A stretch of 64,000 bases of DNA, from NCBI RefSeq assembly GCF_040183065.1, contig NC_091123.1, positions 7,287,501 to 7,351,500 of the forward strand, given 5' to 3'. Of the stretch, positions 33,823 to 56,359 are shown one piece after another; the first letter of the stretch is position 1, and the number at the start of each line of letters is the position of its first letter. Origin of the DNA: Periplaneta americana (lineage: Eukaryota; Arthropoda; Insecta; Blattodea; Blattidae). A program made the position numbers and the translations under genes. Below the pieces are notes generated by a model that was not told the DNA's origin, ran no database searches, and saw nothing but the letters and a program-made list of their open reading frames with translations.

Positions 33823-34220
33823 TGTAGTACCTGTGTTATAATAGTACCGGTATTTTAAGTTAAATTTTACATTAAATATTATTGTAATATAAGCTTAAAC
33901 ATTTCATGCAGGGCATTACCTGTGATACAGTTGTATCGGTGTTTTAAGTTAAAGTTTTTCAACAAAGATTACCGTAATATGGGCTTAAATATTGATTTAA
34001 GAGGTACCTGTGAAATAGTGGACTAATATTTGAGGTTACAATTTTACATAAAAATTATTGTAATATAGGCTTAACCATATTATTAAAAGTAGTGCCTCTC
34101 ATATAGTAACTTTTTAAATTAAATTCTTACATCAAAGATTGTTGTAATATAGGCTTAAAACATTTCAATAAGAATAGCGCCTGTGAGGCAGTAACATTTT
34201 AATTCCAAAGTTTACAGAAA
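33823..34220. repeat. 84-90 bp minisatellite, 3' of P450-3
   Basis: About four and a half units, with TAGGCTTAA-type starts at 33890, 33980, 34066 and 34150. P450-1 has one unit at the same place (about 4235-4320). The right edge of the window (63960-64000) enters the same sequence. Confidence 0.75.
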
Positions 34221-34627
34221 AAGACTCTGTTTATTCTTTTGTAATACACAACACAGCTCTATTGTTGTTATCATCCTTTAATGTGTATGTTTGTTAACCT
34301 TGATGTAGGAGTTGTTTATTTTCTTCGTACATCAGCACGCTCTACTACTCGTTAAGTAATTTGGCTCATTGCACAAACTCCGTACTCACTTAACTTCAAA
34401 GAATAGTGGCTAAAGTTCCCATATCTACTTATAAATAGGGTTCAGAGATACACATTTCATTGGTACAAGGGGTGACCTTGTAGTCGCTTCTTTCCCATCA
34501 TCTCTGTTACACAAGATGAAATTTTTCCGCTGCTTATTCAAGAACAGATTTGTCTTCAGTTTCATGTCGTTCATCGCATGCAGCACGTGGTATGATCATC
34601 AGAACTTCGGGTCATCGTATAGCGTAA

Positions 34628-43822
<9,195 letters not shown>

Positions 43823-43965
43823 TGTGGTATAAAAATGTTAATGTGAATTTAGTGACGCAATCAGAGTTCTTTCTTCTGCAGAATAAGCAAATGTGAAAGG
43901 ATTGTAAGTAGAATACCAACTGCGCTTGCATAGGAGTAATGCAGTGTGCACTCGAGATAACTGGG
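43823..43965 (-). promoter_or_regulatory. Conserved proximal upstream block of P450-3
   Basis: Aligns with the other upstream blocks. Similarity continues to about 44595. The distal part includes a run of nine or ten G near 44152. Confidence 0.45.
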
Positions 43966-44595
43966 TATTGCCACTGGTATAAACTGGATGTGTGCATGTA
44001 GGCGTACGTAATACTCGAGTGATGTTCTTAGGCCGGTTTTAGTGACCTTGTCTGGCATATGCGGTAGTAGTAGTTTGTTTTCTATTGTCGATGATAGTGA
44101 AGTTTAGTTATAGAATAACTGTGTTAAGAATGTGCCGAACAGAGGCATTTTTGGGGGGGGGACAATGTTGGGCGGTTGGCCCCTCCAGAATTTAAGATAA
44201 AAAATTAATAATTGTGTAGTACTACCAAAAAACTTGTGAGAATTGAACGTTTAATGTTAAAATATTGGTTCCACTTTCATAAAAGCTGAAGAAATGAACA
44301 ACAAGGTTTGTTGGGATTAATTCAGGAAATAGGAGTTTACTTATAAGACAACAGCTCAACTTTAAAAAGTAAATGTTACAGGAGAAGGTTTTATTTGAAT
44401 TATTCATTTCTGGATTATACTTTATTTACAAGTTTTAGGTTATAGTTTTACATACTAATCTTTGGGAATGAATGATAAGATATAATCTTTTTTTTTTTTA
44501 AGTTTTAAAAGGCGTTCCTTATTTCTAGTTTACAAGAGCAATATTTTTATTAAACTATTAAAACTACTGATAATTATTTTTCTATATTATATATT

Positions 44596-45497
44596 ATGCC
44601 TATATCCGATCGAGAAGCATGCGGCAGAACGACCCCGGCCCGGTGGAAAGGTGAAGATAGAGGAATGACCGTGAGGAGTCGAGAGGGGAAAAGTTGCACG
44701 AACGTATGGAAGAAATCTGTAGTGACGTCACCACAAGGTCACATCAAGAGTGTAATGTGTCAAACGAATAGGAGCGGTAATGTAGACGTGTGTGGTGTCA
44801 GCGAAAGAAATGTAGGCAACGTGAGACAACAGCTGGGAAAGGTTAATGTGCAAAAGAAAGTCGATAAGGATAAGGCGGAGAGCAGCAAGGATAAACCAGC
44901 ATACAATCTAAGGAAATGGTGTGTCAGTGGAATGAAGGATTAATTAAGGGTGCAGTGAATATGGGTGAATAGTGTTTTAGTATGAGAAGGGTCATGATGA
45001 GTAATTTAATTAGTAGGAATGAGTAGGACGTATTGTAAATATAGCAAGAGTAGAGGAGCTAAAAGTAGGACTAGACTAGATAGGAATCAGTAGGACAAAG
45101 AAGTAATATAGATAGATGTAAAGCAAATAATAGAGGGTAGGCTTAGTTATAGTACAGTAAATGATTGTAGTGATATGTTAAATAAGTTGGTCTGTGAAAA
45201 TGATGAATAGAAAAAGTAATTGTTACGTTGTTATTAGGAATAGGAAATAGTAGAAGGTAGGAGTAGAGGGAAAGAAGGAATATTTAATAAACGCAGAAAT
45301 ATAGGAAGTGTGGTGAACGAACATGAAAGACTTAGTGGGTGAACATTAAATGATGAAGAGATGTCGGTCATTAACATCGAGTATTGTACAAGTTGTAAAT
45401 AGTAGATGGAAGGGACTGCTGGCCCGAATACTATATAAGTGAAGGGCCAGCAGGACCAAAAGTTTGAGTGAGAATAAACCATTCCATACCATACCAT
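44596..45497 (+). mobile_element. Unclassified insertion with a 115-codon frame
   Basis: About 900 bp absent from the matching place upstream of P450-2. It contains an open frame at 44596-44943, basic and without any family I recognise. Further on are a TATATAAG motif (near 45432), AATAAA (near 45473) and a short ATACC repeat at the end. It could be a retroposon 3' end or an isolated LTR of an old virus-like element. I cannot decide between these. Confidence 0.35.
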
Positions 45498-45629
45498 ATA
45501 TAGCATCATGTTTTAATTCTTTTGTTTGGCGGGTGCAGAAAAATTAACGCTTATTTAAGTTTGACTTGGCAGGTTGATTTTATTTTAGCTCTTCTTCCCT
45601 GTACTGAATTAAATTTTGCTTCAATATTA

Positions 45630-45681
<52 letters not shown>

Positions 45682-45755
45682 GTTTATTTCTAGAACAAAG
45701 ATAAGTCACATATTTTTTACATATAAAAATCACAGCGCTCCCAGAAAAAGCAGAA

Positions 45756-46028
45756 TTGAATGTTTTTAGAATTGACCAAATTTATAAATACTCTTTAATG
45801 AAATTCTATCATAAAAATAGAATGAAATTTGTAGCTCAGCCACATGCTCATAATACAAGACGAAATGAAATTCTTAAATTAGTTGAACCTAAATATTTCA
45901 CATCTGCTGCTTTACTACACAGTACAAATTATGGTCCACGTCTATATAATTCGATAATAAAATTTCATCCAGAATTGACTACTTCAAGCAATGAAATTTT
46001 CAGATCCAGAATTAAAAAAATTATATGA
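45756..46028 (+). mobile_element. LINE C-terminal fragment
   Basis: A 90-codon frame contains HAHNTRRNEILKLVEP and NYGPRLYNSIIKFHPEL. It resembles the extreme C-terminus of non-LTR retrotransposon polymerases (NTR...GPxLYNxLP type). Followed by a (TA)n run at 46039-46090. Confidence 0.55.
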
Positions 46029-46037
46029 CAGACTTCC

Positions 46038-46092
<55 letters not shown>

Positions 46093-46646
46093 GCACCATG
46101 TATTGTAAAACAAGTTTATTTCTATCCTAAGTGTATTTTTCTATTTTATCTTGGTTGCTATATCAACATGACCTGCACTAATTATACTACTAATAATAAT
46201 CTAATATTAATCCATCAACCTCAACATCGTCTCTTTTTTTTCACTCAGTTATTACTAGTATTATTATTTACTAATTTTATTATCATCTTTATGTGAGCTT
46301 TTTTCTTCAGTATTTTGTCTACAAAGTATGTATATCTTTCGGGGTATTTTAATGTAAGGTTTTTATGTATATGTTATTATTAAATAAAATCTAAATCTTA
46401 ATCTAAACATGCTCGTGATTTCGATCATGTTCAGGAATTCCATGTGGATTTCCATGAGTCCTTATTCTCACATTGTGTCAATAAACATGTCAGGAAACAT
46501 CACAAGTGTTGCCAACTGTGAACACTGCAAGAAACAAAACCTGCTCGTCACTTTAATAATAATAGTCGTTTAGTAGGTAGCCATGGCAACGATGACGGAA
46601 CAAGAGGTTAGTGAGTTCGCTGTTGTACATGTCTGTCGCATATCTA

Positions 46647-47018
46647 CCTCAACTAGATAACTTGTCCCGACCGGGAATCGCGCCCGGACCACTTGGTTTC
46701 GCGGCCGACGCGCTAGCCGTTACTGCACAGGTATGGATTTATTCATTTATTTATTCATTGACGTCCACACCTGTGGAGTAACGGTCAGCGCGTCTGGCTA
46801 CGAAACCAGGTTGCCCGGGTTCGAATCCCGGTCGGGGCAAGTTATCTGGTTGAGGTTTTTTTCGGAGTTTTCCCTCAACCCAATACGAGCAAATGCAGGG
46901 TAACTTTCGGTGCTGGACCCCGGACTCATTTCACCGGCATTATCACCTTCTTATCATTCAGACGCTATATAAGCTAGATGTTGATACAGCGTCGTAAAAT
47001 GACCCAATAAAAAAATAT
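46647..47018. mobile_element. Two SINE heads, back to back
   Basis: 46647-46732 is a minus-strand fragment with just the tRNA-like head. 46761-47018 is a full plus-strand SINE with an A/B-box head (GGGTTCGAATCCCGG), body and A-rich tail, flanked by ATTCATTG-type duplications. The family is the same as at 763-1013. Confidence 0.75.
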
Positions 47019-47132
47019 ATTCATTGATTCATTCATTCTTATTTCGTTGCTTTCCACACTTCGTTCTTTCTATATTTTTCTTTTTGAAAAGTGAAATGTC
47101 TATAGTCGACCTACAAGGTGAAACAATTTATA

Positions 47133-47346
47133 GGGGAGAGTCGGGTAGTATCGGACATCGGGTAATATCGGACAGTGAGTGTCTTTCATCTACCACACGA
47201 TGATAGTACCTGATTGACATGGTTACGTTTCTGTGATGTCGCATAGAGAAACGTAACCATGTCATTCCGGTACTACCATATGGTGGTAGATGAAAGAAAC
47301 GCACTGTCCGATACTACCCGATGTCCGATACTACCCGACTCTCCCC
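47133..47346. mobile_element. Palindromic MITE with TA target
   Basis: 214 bp that fold back almost completely, starting GGGGAGAGTCGGGTAGTATC and ending with its complement. TA flanks each side (47131-47132, 47347-47348). The paralogous DNA at about 33140 has a single TA. Tc1/mariner-type MITE, no coding capacity. Confidence 0.9.
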
Positions 47347-47712
47347 TAACGTTTTTCCATCAAAGGATCACTCTGATGTCACTCGTGTCGCAATGGAAAT
47401 GGATATGTAAGAAATATATTGTGTCTCGTGGTTTTCCATATGCTCCTCTCCCTAATGTGACGTCTATAAGGTTGGGTATTACCTTGATTTATTTTGTTTA
47501 TTTTCGTTTTAGTTCTTATTCCTCTTCTTACTTGTAAACACGGTTGAGAGATAGACTTTTCATTGGTCTGCTTTCCCAACATCAATGCTACACAAGATAA
47601 ACTTTTCCCGCTGCTTATTCAAGAACCAGTTTGTCTTCAGTGTCATGTTCTTCATCGAATGAAGGATGGTTGGAAAAATCAGAACTTCAGGTCGTCACAT
47701 TAGCCTACGTAG

Positions 47713-50700
47713 TCAGGTGTGCCTGTTGAAAGACAGCGGGATCTTGTCCTTCGGCATCAGCGTGAAGACCTTGGGGTCTAGTGTAAGAGGAATGGGTGTT
47801 TCCTTGCAGGGTGCCACTTCGTATTTCGATAAGACGTGGACCAATCCCGTCTTCACCTCCATCAAGCCAAACTGCTTCCCTGTGGAGATCATACAAAATT
47901 GTATTTTGTGTACCTTTAGTTTAATTGATTTGAAACAAGGATTTCTGTGATATGAATCCAGGATAGTCTAATATTATGAGCATACAATCTTGTGCATCAT
48001 GAGTTTAGAAATATCTTTATCAGCGGTTTCCAAAACTTGAGGTGCGAGACAAGTCAAATGATGTTACCCTACTGTGTTAAGTATAGAAACTTAGCTGGTT
48101 TACAAATAATGTTTATTCCGTTTGAATACTAAATGAATTAATACCTGCCCAGATATGAGATTTTGTCCATCGATATGATAGGAGATTTCCATTAAAATAG
48201 CATTTAGTAATTACATAATATATCATGTATTAGGAAATTTTTATGTAAAGTATATAAGAAGCTATGTGTAACATGCTTTTATTTACCTATACATTTTCTG
48301 GGGCCATCTCCAAATGGCATATGAAGCAAATTGGACCGATTCCTTTTGTTTTCTAATGAAAATCGTTCCGGGTCGAAATTTTCCGGATTCGGGAAGTATT
48401 TTGGATTGTTCTGAATTCCAAAGTTTGAGATGTAGACAGCTGTTCCTGCAGGAAGGATGGTGGTTCCACTGCCGTGTGGATCAGGTATCTTATAGTCTCT
48501 CTTGCACCTCCGGTCCAGGAACGGCACTGGTGGGTACTTCCTTTGAGTCTCTGTAGACAAGATGAGAAACAGATTCTGGCCATTTTAATTGATGGACCTT
48601 GTATATAGGAATACGAACAAAAGTGAATTAGAACAGTTAAAATTTTGATGGAGATTATTACGAGGTTTTTAATATCATTATCATTAACGTGAGTCCTTAG
48701 AGGAGAACGATTTTCTCATAAAATTGCGGCCAGTCTGTAGAAAAACAAAGAGAACAAAGGGAAGAGGAGTAGAAGGAAAGGATAACAAGGATAATACATG
48801 GAGATTTAGAGAAATAAAAGAGAAAGATGATTACAAGAACAAAAGAATACATAGAAAAGAATTGGAATACAAGGAGAAGAAGGGGTATACAAGGATATCA
48901 AGGGAATACAAGGACGAAAAGAGTAATATAGCGTTAACAAGGAAATGCAAGAATTACAAGAGAAATGTAAGAAGTAAAAGGGAAATATAAATTTAACAAG
49001 AAAAATAAGGGAGAACTTGAGAAAGACAAGAGCAAGAGGAATATATGGAGAAAAAAGGGGGATACGCGGAAAACAGAGGTAGTGCAAAGAGACAATTGGA
49101 GTACAATGTGAACAAGAGAGATACTGCTAACAAGGGGAATAAAAGGAAAACAAAGGGAATACAAAGAGAACAAGTGAATACAGGAGCAACAAGAGGAATA
49201 GAAGGAGAACTAGAGAAATGCAAGGAGAACAAGAGGAATGAAAGAGTAACAAGGAGAATAAGGGAGTACAAGAACACAAGGAAAATCCAAGCAGAACAAT
49301 GGGAATAGTGGAGAACAAGGGACTATAATGATAATAGGGGAAATACGAGGATAACAAGGGAAAGACCACAGGAACATGTGGAATACTAGAAGAAAAGAGA
49401 AATACAATGATAACAAAAAATACAAGGAGAACAAGGAAAATAGAAGGAAAAGAAAATGAAAACATGTAGATGAAAAAGAATACTAGAGAATAAGGGTTAT
49501 ATGAAAAAAGAAAGGAGATGATAATAATAACAAGGGGAAAGAAGAAAAATGAATACAGTGAGAATAAGGGAAAAGCAAGGAGGACAAGGGAAGAGAAGGA
49601 AAACTAAAGTTCACAAAGAGAACAAGCCCGAATGAATGAGAAGTAGAGGAATACAAGGGAAACAAATGGCACACAGGGAGAACAAGTGAAAGACAAGGAG
49701 CAAAAGGACGGTAACTACCTTTTTATGAACTGGGAACTATTGGGATTCCAAAAATCTCGGAAAAAATGTAGAACTAATTGTGCATATGGTAACTAATTTC
49801 TCCTAAACATAGTGGTCTGGAGACATATTAGATTGTTCATTTTGATTAATCTCTTCGTGTTGTGCAAGAAACAAAATTAAAAGAAAATAAAATCAATTTC
49901 GAGGTCATCGCCAATTTATGTTTTTTATTTGAAACAAAAATCTATTAAATATTTACTAAAATGTTTGTATAATTCTTGGATAAAATGACACATAAATTCT
50001 GAATAGAAACACAATTGATCTGATAGAGTACGAAGAAATCGTTACGCAAAGCCAATGAGACAAAGAGGCGGCATGCTAGAAAGGCGCTTTCCTGGATTAG
50101 GGATGCTGAAAATTGGTATTTCCTTGAACATCTGCACATCATTGTTCGTACCTGCCACCACCATGTCCAGGTAATGCAGTTCCTGTAAGTTGTCATAGGT
50201 GAGTTTATTCTGGTGTGGAGCCAATACTCGGGCTATCTCCTCCCTCACTCTCTGCTGAATGTCGGGGTGCAAAGCCAGCTCGTATAGGGAGAAGCACAGA
50301 GTAGTGGAGGAAGTCTCGAACCCGGCAAACAGGAATACGAAAGCCTGTGCTACGTAGTCATCACTGTCCATGGCTGTCGGAGAAGTCATACGGTAGAGAT
50401 CAGTAGCAGAATTCGAAGAAATGCAGAATAAACAAGTGAATTGGCGAATAAAGATATTATATAGATTAGTATCTACTTTAATCTCTACACAGAGTGTTAG
50501 AGAATATTACACTGAAAAAGTCAGTATGTGTAAGGAAATAACTTACTGGTTTTCGTGCCATTACTAGCGTCCATCTTTTCCTGGTTCATGAGCTCGATCA
50601 AACGGTCCAAGAAGTCGTTGCGCCCTGAGCCATGTTTCTGTCTGTAATAATGATTGCACATGGTTTATTATTATTACTAATGGTTTTGTTTGATCAGTTA

Positions 50701-53700
50701 CCACAAGTGTGACATAGTTGAGAGTCCCTGTTCTTTGTATGATGATACTGATGATGATGATGATAATAATAATAATATTTATTACTATAATTTTTTTCTT
50801 TCTTTCTCTCTTTCTTTCTTTGTTATTTATATTAATATTCTAGCCAACAACGGTTATAGAATAATAGGCTAAGACATAAATACAGAAATAATAAACATCA
50901 AAATGGAGACAATAGCAATTACATTGAATATTAAAAAAAACACACAAATGGGCCTATACAAAAATATTGTATAGGTTAAATTGCTTATATTAAAATGTAA
51001 TGTTAAAAATAACAGAATATTCATTAATAATGTTCTGCTCAAGAGCACATCTTTTAGTGCAAACTCAGCATGTGCCAATCTTTCTTTTCCCGTCTTCTCT
51101 GGGTGTCTCTTAGCAGAACAATAACAATGAAAAATTAAGGATTAACTTTGATATTGGTAATAATTTTTTACTAATCAAAGAATTGTCGTTACCATAAAAA
51201 ATCAAGTCTGTACAATGAGTAGATTGAATTCACAGCCATGCATGTTGGCATTGTAATGCATCTGGAGACCGAGGATTAGAAATGTTGAATTTCTGTTATA
51301 GAAGAGTTTGTAAGCTCTCACACATTTCATCGGAACACGAACATTACTAATGAAAGACTCACATTTTATATCACCTTTGAGGACCTTACATAATAGACCA
51401 TTGAGTTCCTGGCGTCTGGAATATAAGCTTCGACAATCAAAGTAATCAGACTATCTCATGACTATACCCGGAGTCAACAGTTCAGAACTCTGTGTGAACA
51501 TAACGGAGTGAGCGACTTTTCAGGTGACATGCAAAACAACACAAACTTTTAGACAAGGATAGGCGTTGCTTTCGAAGACAGCAAGGATAAAATATAATGA
51601 TAGAGATCTCAAACGTAATCATATAATGTACAAATCATAAAAATGGCCAAATGCACGTAACTAGTTTTCAGTGGCGTAGCATGAAATTTTGAGCAGGGGA
51701 AGCTAATTCAAGTTGTCTTTCATGCAATATGAGAAAACGTATTACAAAAATATAGTCTTAAAGTAAATAGGCCTAGTAGTCAATGTCAAGTCAGCAGTCG
51801 AAGATTGGTTTTAACCTCGTAAGTAACACCAATAAGGCATGGCCTCAAATGGTACGTAGTAAAATATGATTTCACGGTTTACACATATCTCTAACAAATA
51901 GACACGTATACGTATAACATTAGCTCACTCCCTGTCATAGTTAGAGGAATCACAATATTAACGGTCAATAGATACAGTATTAGTATCATTACGTAAGTAT
52001 GTGTCTGTCTTTTGGTTGTGTCCTTCATTGACAGTCATTTGTTTTTTTAGATCACACTTTTGTTCGTAAGTCAGTCTTGATAATAGAATTGTCCTAAAAA
52101 TTCAAGTAAACTGGTGTCAGGAACTGTTATTTCACTCATTATTTATTATATCAGCCACAATGGACACTAACACTTCAACTGAACACATCTGACGAAAAGG
52201 GATAACTCGGAAACTACTTATTTTCAATGTAAAAGCTACCTTAATGCGAGCCTTGTGACCAGGGTAGTTTAGTTAGAAAGGGTGGAAAATCTGCGGGGTG
52301 GGTTACACAGAAGAATGAGTGTAAGAAACCAGTCTGCTTGGAAGCTGGTGTGTGCAGGCTTCTAGTTTACTGATGCATCACAAATCATTCTGAGCTGCCG
52401 CATCACAATATTTAACGCGTAATTATAAATTCTATTAAAATTAATAAATAATTTTGTCCATAGACTCCAGGTTTATTATGAAATTATTATTAACTGGGGA
52501 AGCTGAGCTTTTTAGCTTTCATTGACGCTACGCCACTGCTAGTTTTAGGATCACACTGTTGAATTGACTTACTCCTTTCTGGGTCTTACAAGGCAGTGCC
52601 CGTAGGGAACGGATAATTTTGTGGATCACACGCGAGACATGGACAATTGAGGGACTCACTTGGCGAGGGAACTCGACGTGGGGACTTCGCCTCAAGACAA
52701 CACGATCACATACTGTATATAAGCAACGGGCAGAACGTTCAGTGTAGTTGGAAAGTAGATTCCAATTTGGTATTCCCCTTTACAAGTGGAGAAAATCTCA
52801 CACTCGGACTGGCCGATCTCGGGATTGGAACCCGAGCCACCCAAGTGAGAGTCCGAGACGATACCGCCTCGATCAGCCCTCTCGTTGGAATTATTCACTT
52901 AACTTTCAAGGAAGTGCAACGAGTTTTTTTGCTAAGAAGGTGTCGTCGTTTATAAACAATGTAATGAAATCAGTAAGTCAAGAAAAACGAGGTAATTAGA
53001 AAGTTATACAAATCTTGCATACATACAAAGTGACTTCAGTTTCCTCATAAATTATCTGTTTCATAACTGATGGTAAAGTAACCGTTACAAAATGAAGTAG
53101 CCGGTGACCTACATTCGATATTCGTTAACATCAAAACAACGTAATTTCAGAGACAACGCTGGACGTAGTCTACTTCCGACACAGACTGTACAACTGATTG
53201 CATAGAGAAGCGGGGATGAGTGACTGATTGAAAAGGCTGGAGAATGCGTCCTTAAATTGCAATATAGTAACTTCCTGCCCTGAAGACGAGTCCAACTCAA
53301 ATTCCACTCTTGGCTTTGTAGGACCAAATCGACAGTACTGCGAACTTGTCGGTGTCACACTGTGAGGTCGATATGTTAACTCGCAATTTACTTAAACATG
53401 TTTCCCGTGTTATAGACATGTCGTTTATACCGGGTGTTGAAGAAGCATTCAGTGTTTTGCGAGGTGTTAATATTCATCAAAACAACAAACAATAGTTTAA
53501 GAAGTATGGGCTGAAATGAATATCTTTCGAGATATCAGTGCTTGTTCATTAACATCGTAAGAAATGCACAAAGTGATTTCTATTCATTGTAACCATCCTT
53601 CTTCCCTATGTCTTATGGAATCACACCTTGTTACCCCTTTTGTTTACTGAATTTCTGATATGGTACTAATTACCCAATTAGAAACAAGCAAAAACATAGT

Positions 53701-56359
53701 ATTAGAAAATAGGTATGCTGTTCTTACAATATTAATTAGAAGTACTCGTTTCGTACAAAATTTAATTTTAGGACCCATGGAAATCACGACCTTCTCCTAT
53801 GATAATGATGATGAAGAACATGTACCTATATCTGAAAATATATTAATTTTAGATCCCATTTTTACCAGACTTTTTTCTTGTCTTGATGAATACTCCCATC
53901 TCTCAGAATGTTGAATTTTTTTTAATTGGAAAACACAATGAACATATTATATGATGTTTACGAATAAGTATTCATATATGTGAAAATATTAATTTATAAC
54001 CCATGTTTATTGACTGTTTTTTGTTGTTTTGTTGAATACTACCAGTTTTTAGTATATCGAATGCTGTTTTTAAAACTGAAATCACATTCAATATATCTGT
54101 GATGAACAGGTGGTCACATTTCCGAAGTTATTAGTTTTAGAACTCATGTTTAGACTTTGTTTCTTTGCTGGATGAATACAAGCCAGCTCTCAAATTATAC
54201 AATGCTTTTCTGACATTCTGTGTTTATTGAGACTATTCTGTGACGTTAGCAAAGTAAGCAGCGTGAGTTAACCTGTACTCCACGGTGGTCCACACCAGCC
54301 TCCTGAGGAACTCCGTTGTGTCCTCGTCCAGGAACCGCAGCTTGAAGAAGCTCTGCAAGGTGGGACACACGAACATGGTGAGACCTGCCAACCCCTTCCT
54401 GATGGAGAAGTCCATGATGCCCTCTATGTACTTCTTGTATTCGGAGTCCGGGTTCTCCAGCGAGTTACCATCGATTCCCAAGGCGCAAGAGGCGATCACG
54501 TCTATGGTGTACCGAGTGGTGGCGTCCTTCACGAGCACGGAGGAACCTGGGGACCGCGTGTTGAATTAGTTCATCCTGCGCAGCCTTCTGGAAAACATGT
54601 GGCGCTTTTCTCTTCTGGGCAATAGGAAAGAACAAGAAAAGAAAGAAAGAAGCGAGATAGAAAAAAAGGAAAATTTACGTTAGTTTATGAATGGATAGTT
54701 GGGTAATTAGATACAGAGACAAGGGCAGGCGTACGGAGGACGGATGACAGATATGTAGGTTGATAATTAGACAAGTACATAAGTAGGTAGATATATAGAT
54801 AAGTAGGTAGAATCATACCGTGTGAACAGTAAGTAAAGGCATTAGTTTCAGGAGGTTATTCTTTGAGATATTTCAAACAGAAGTTTAATACAATTTTACT
54901 CGTTTTTCTTCCTTTCCGAGATAAAAATGGTTTTATATAAGAATTTCCATGCCATGTTTTGGAAAAAGCATTTACGTATTTCCCAATATGCTCAGTGAAT
55001 TTAAGAGAGCAGTTTATTATGATAATGAATCATTTAAAGAATTTTAATTTTATCCTCTAATAAGCAGAAATTGATCCGAACAAATGTAACGTTGTAAATT
55101 TCCTTCGCAGAACGAAAAGTTACATTCGTTCGGATAAAATTTCTGCACATTTCTGAGCGTATTAGGCATTATTCAACGGCTTTCACAAAACAAGCTATAA
55201 AATATGTTTAGATAAAGCAAGTTTTATCTCAAAAAGGATGCGAAAACGAGCAAAAGTGTAAGGAAATTATGTTTGTAATATCTCGGAGATTAACCTCCTG
55301 AAATTAATGGTGTTACTTACGTTTCATTCTGTATAGTTAGAGAGGTATATTGTTCAATAGGTAATGTAGATATGTAAGCAGGTAATTGAAAAGAGGTGGG
55401 TAAGCAGAGGATAATTAAATACGTAACGTGAAAGACAAATAGGTAAGTAAGCAGGTACCTGAAAAGGGGTTAGTTAGCACACACGGGGATAGATACATAA
55501 GCTGGTAGCTAATTACGTGTAGTAAGTAAGCAGATAAGTGTGTAGATAAATGAGTAGTTAAAAAGAGCAAGTACGTAAATAGGTAAGGAAGAAAACACAT
55601 AAATATCAGGTAATAAAAAGGCAATGAAGCAAGTAAATAAATGACTGGTTAACTACTAGATATATTGGTAGGCCTAAGTGGGCAGTTGATTGAATATTTA
55701 AGTATGTAGTTCAGGTGTTACTCAATAAAATAGAAATTAGTTAGTGTGCGTGGAAGCACAGACGAAGGCCTGGATGCACAAACTCACAGATGCACGCACT
55801 GCAGAACTGATTACTGACATGATCTCATGTACTCACCGTCAGCCGTTGTTTCTTCCAGCATACGAGTCAGTTGTGTGGCGCAGGCTTCAACCTGTTCGAA
55901 CATTTTCTTCGTCTTTCCAGCTGAGAAGGATGGTTCCAATTTCGTCCTTACGTGCCTCCATCGCTGTCCTTTCAAGAGAGGAATACCTTTCCCCATAAGG
56001 GGGTCGACTTTCTCATCAGCCGTCAAAGCTCTGTCAATAAAATTGTGCGAATCCTTAATAAGAATATTCTTGACCACCTCCAAGTCCACCGCCACCAAAC
56101 ACGGCTGGTCGAAAGAGAAGATCCCCACGTACGGCTTGTCCTGGTTTTCATCGTACACTTTCTTCAAGAAGAGTCCTATGTTTGTCTTCTGGAGGACTGC
56201 GTCCTTCAAGTTACCCACGAAGGGAATCGGTTTTAAGTATGGAATACCGAGTTTTTTCCAGAAATTAAAATTCCTGACCATGTAACAATATAGAGCGACA
56301 AGAATTACAGTTAAGAAGGCGATTGGATATAAAATTATCGATACTAAGGTCACTTCCAT
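47713..56359 (-). CDS. Cytochrome P450, CYP6-type (P450-4)
   Basis: 514-residue CYP6-type enzyme. Coding exons: 56359-55837, 54546-54273, 50641-50547, 50373-50152, 48550-48287 and 47879-47713. It has the anchor, hinge, WxxxR, AGFETSS (314-320), ExxR (372/375) and PERF. Its heme loop reads FGDGPRKCIG, where the others have FGEGPRICIG; Cys458 is kept. Its last two exons are the most diverged of the set (ISNFGIQNNP, KQFGLMEVKTGLVHVL, ending FNRHT). The start is the conserved MEVTLVS methionine. AATAAA-type signals occur near 47486-47506. Its distal upstream DNA has been separated from the gene by about 4.5 kb of insertions. No disabling change is seen. Confidence 0.93.
48740..49705. repeat. 20-bp purine-rich minisatellite, intron 4 of P450-4
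   Basis: Same array as in the other three genes, somewhat more diverged, between the same conserved flanks (GCGGCCAGT on one side, GAACTGGGAACTATTGG on the other). Confidence 0.85.
51669..52538. mobile_element. Non-autonomous hAT-type element in intron 2 of P450-4
   Basis: Inverted ends CAGTGGCGTAGC on both sides, 870 bp, with a perfect 8-bp duplication CTAGTTTT at 51661-51668 and 52539-52546. It is absent at the matching site in P450-2 and P450-3. No transposase frame. Confidence 0.92.
52560..52900 (-). mobile_element. Ancestral SINE in intron 2 of P450-4
   Basis: Minus-strand SINE with head near 52895-52815 (A-box GGCTGATCGAGGCGG, B-box GGGTTCCAATCCC). Shared with P450-2 and P450-3. Confidence 0.65.
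54826..55320. repeat. Palindromic foldback in intron 1 of P450-4
   Basis: Shorter and more diverged version of the palindrome at 15240-15795, about 495 bp. The right arm has lost part of its middle. GATA-like repeats lie at about 54695-54820 and 55335-55680. Confidence 0.75.
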
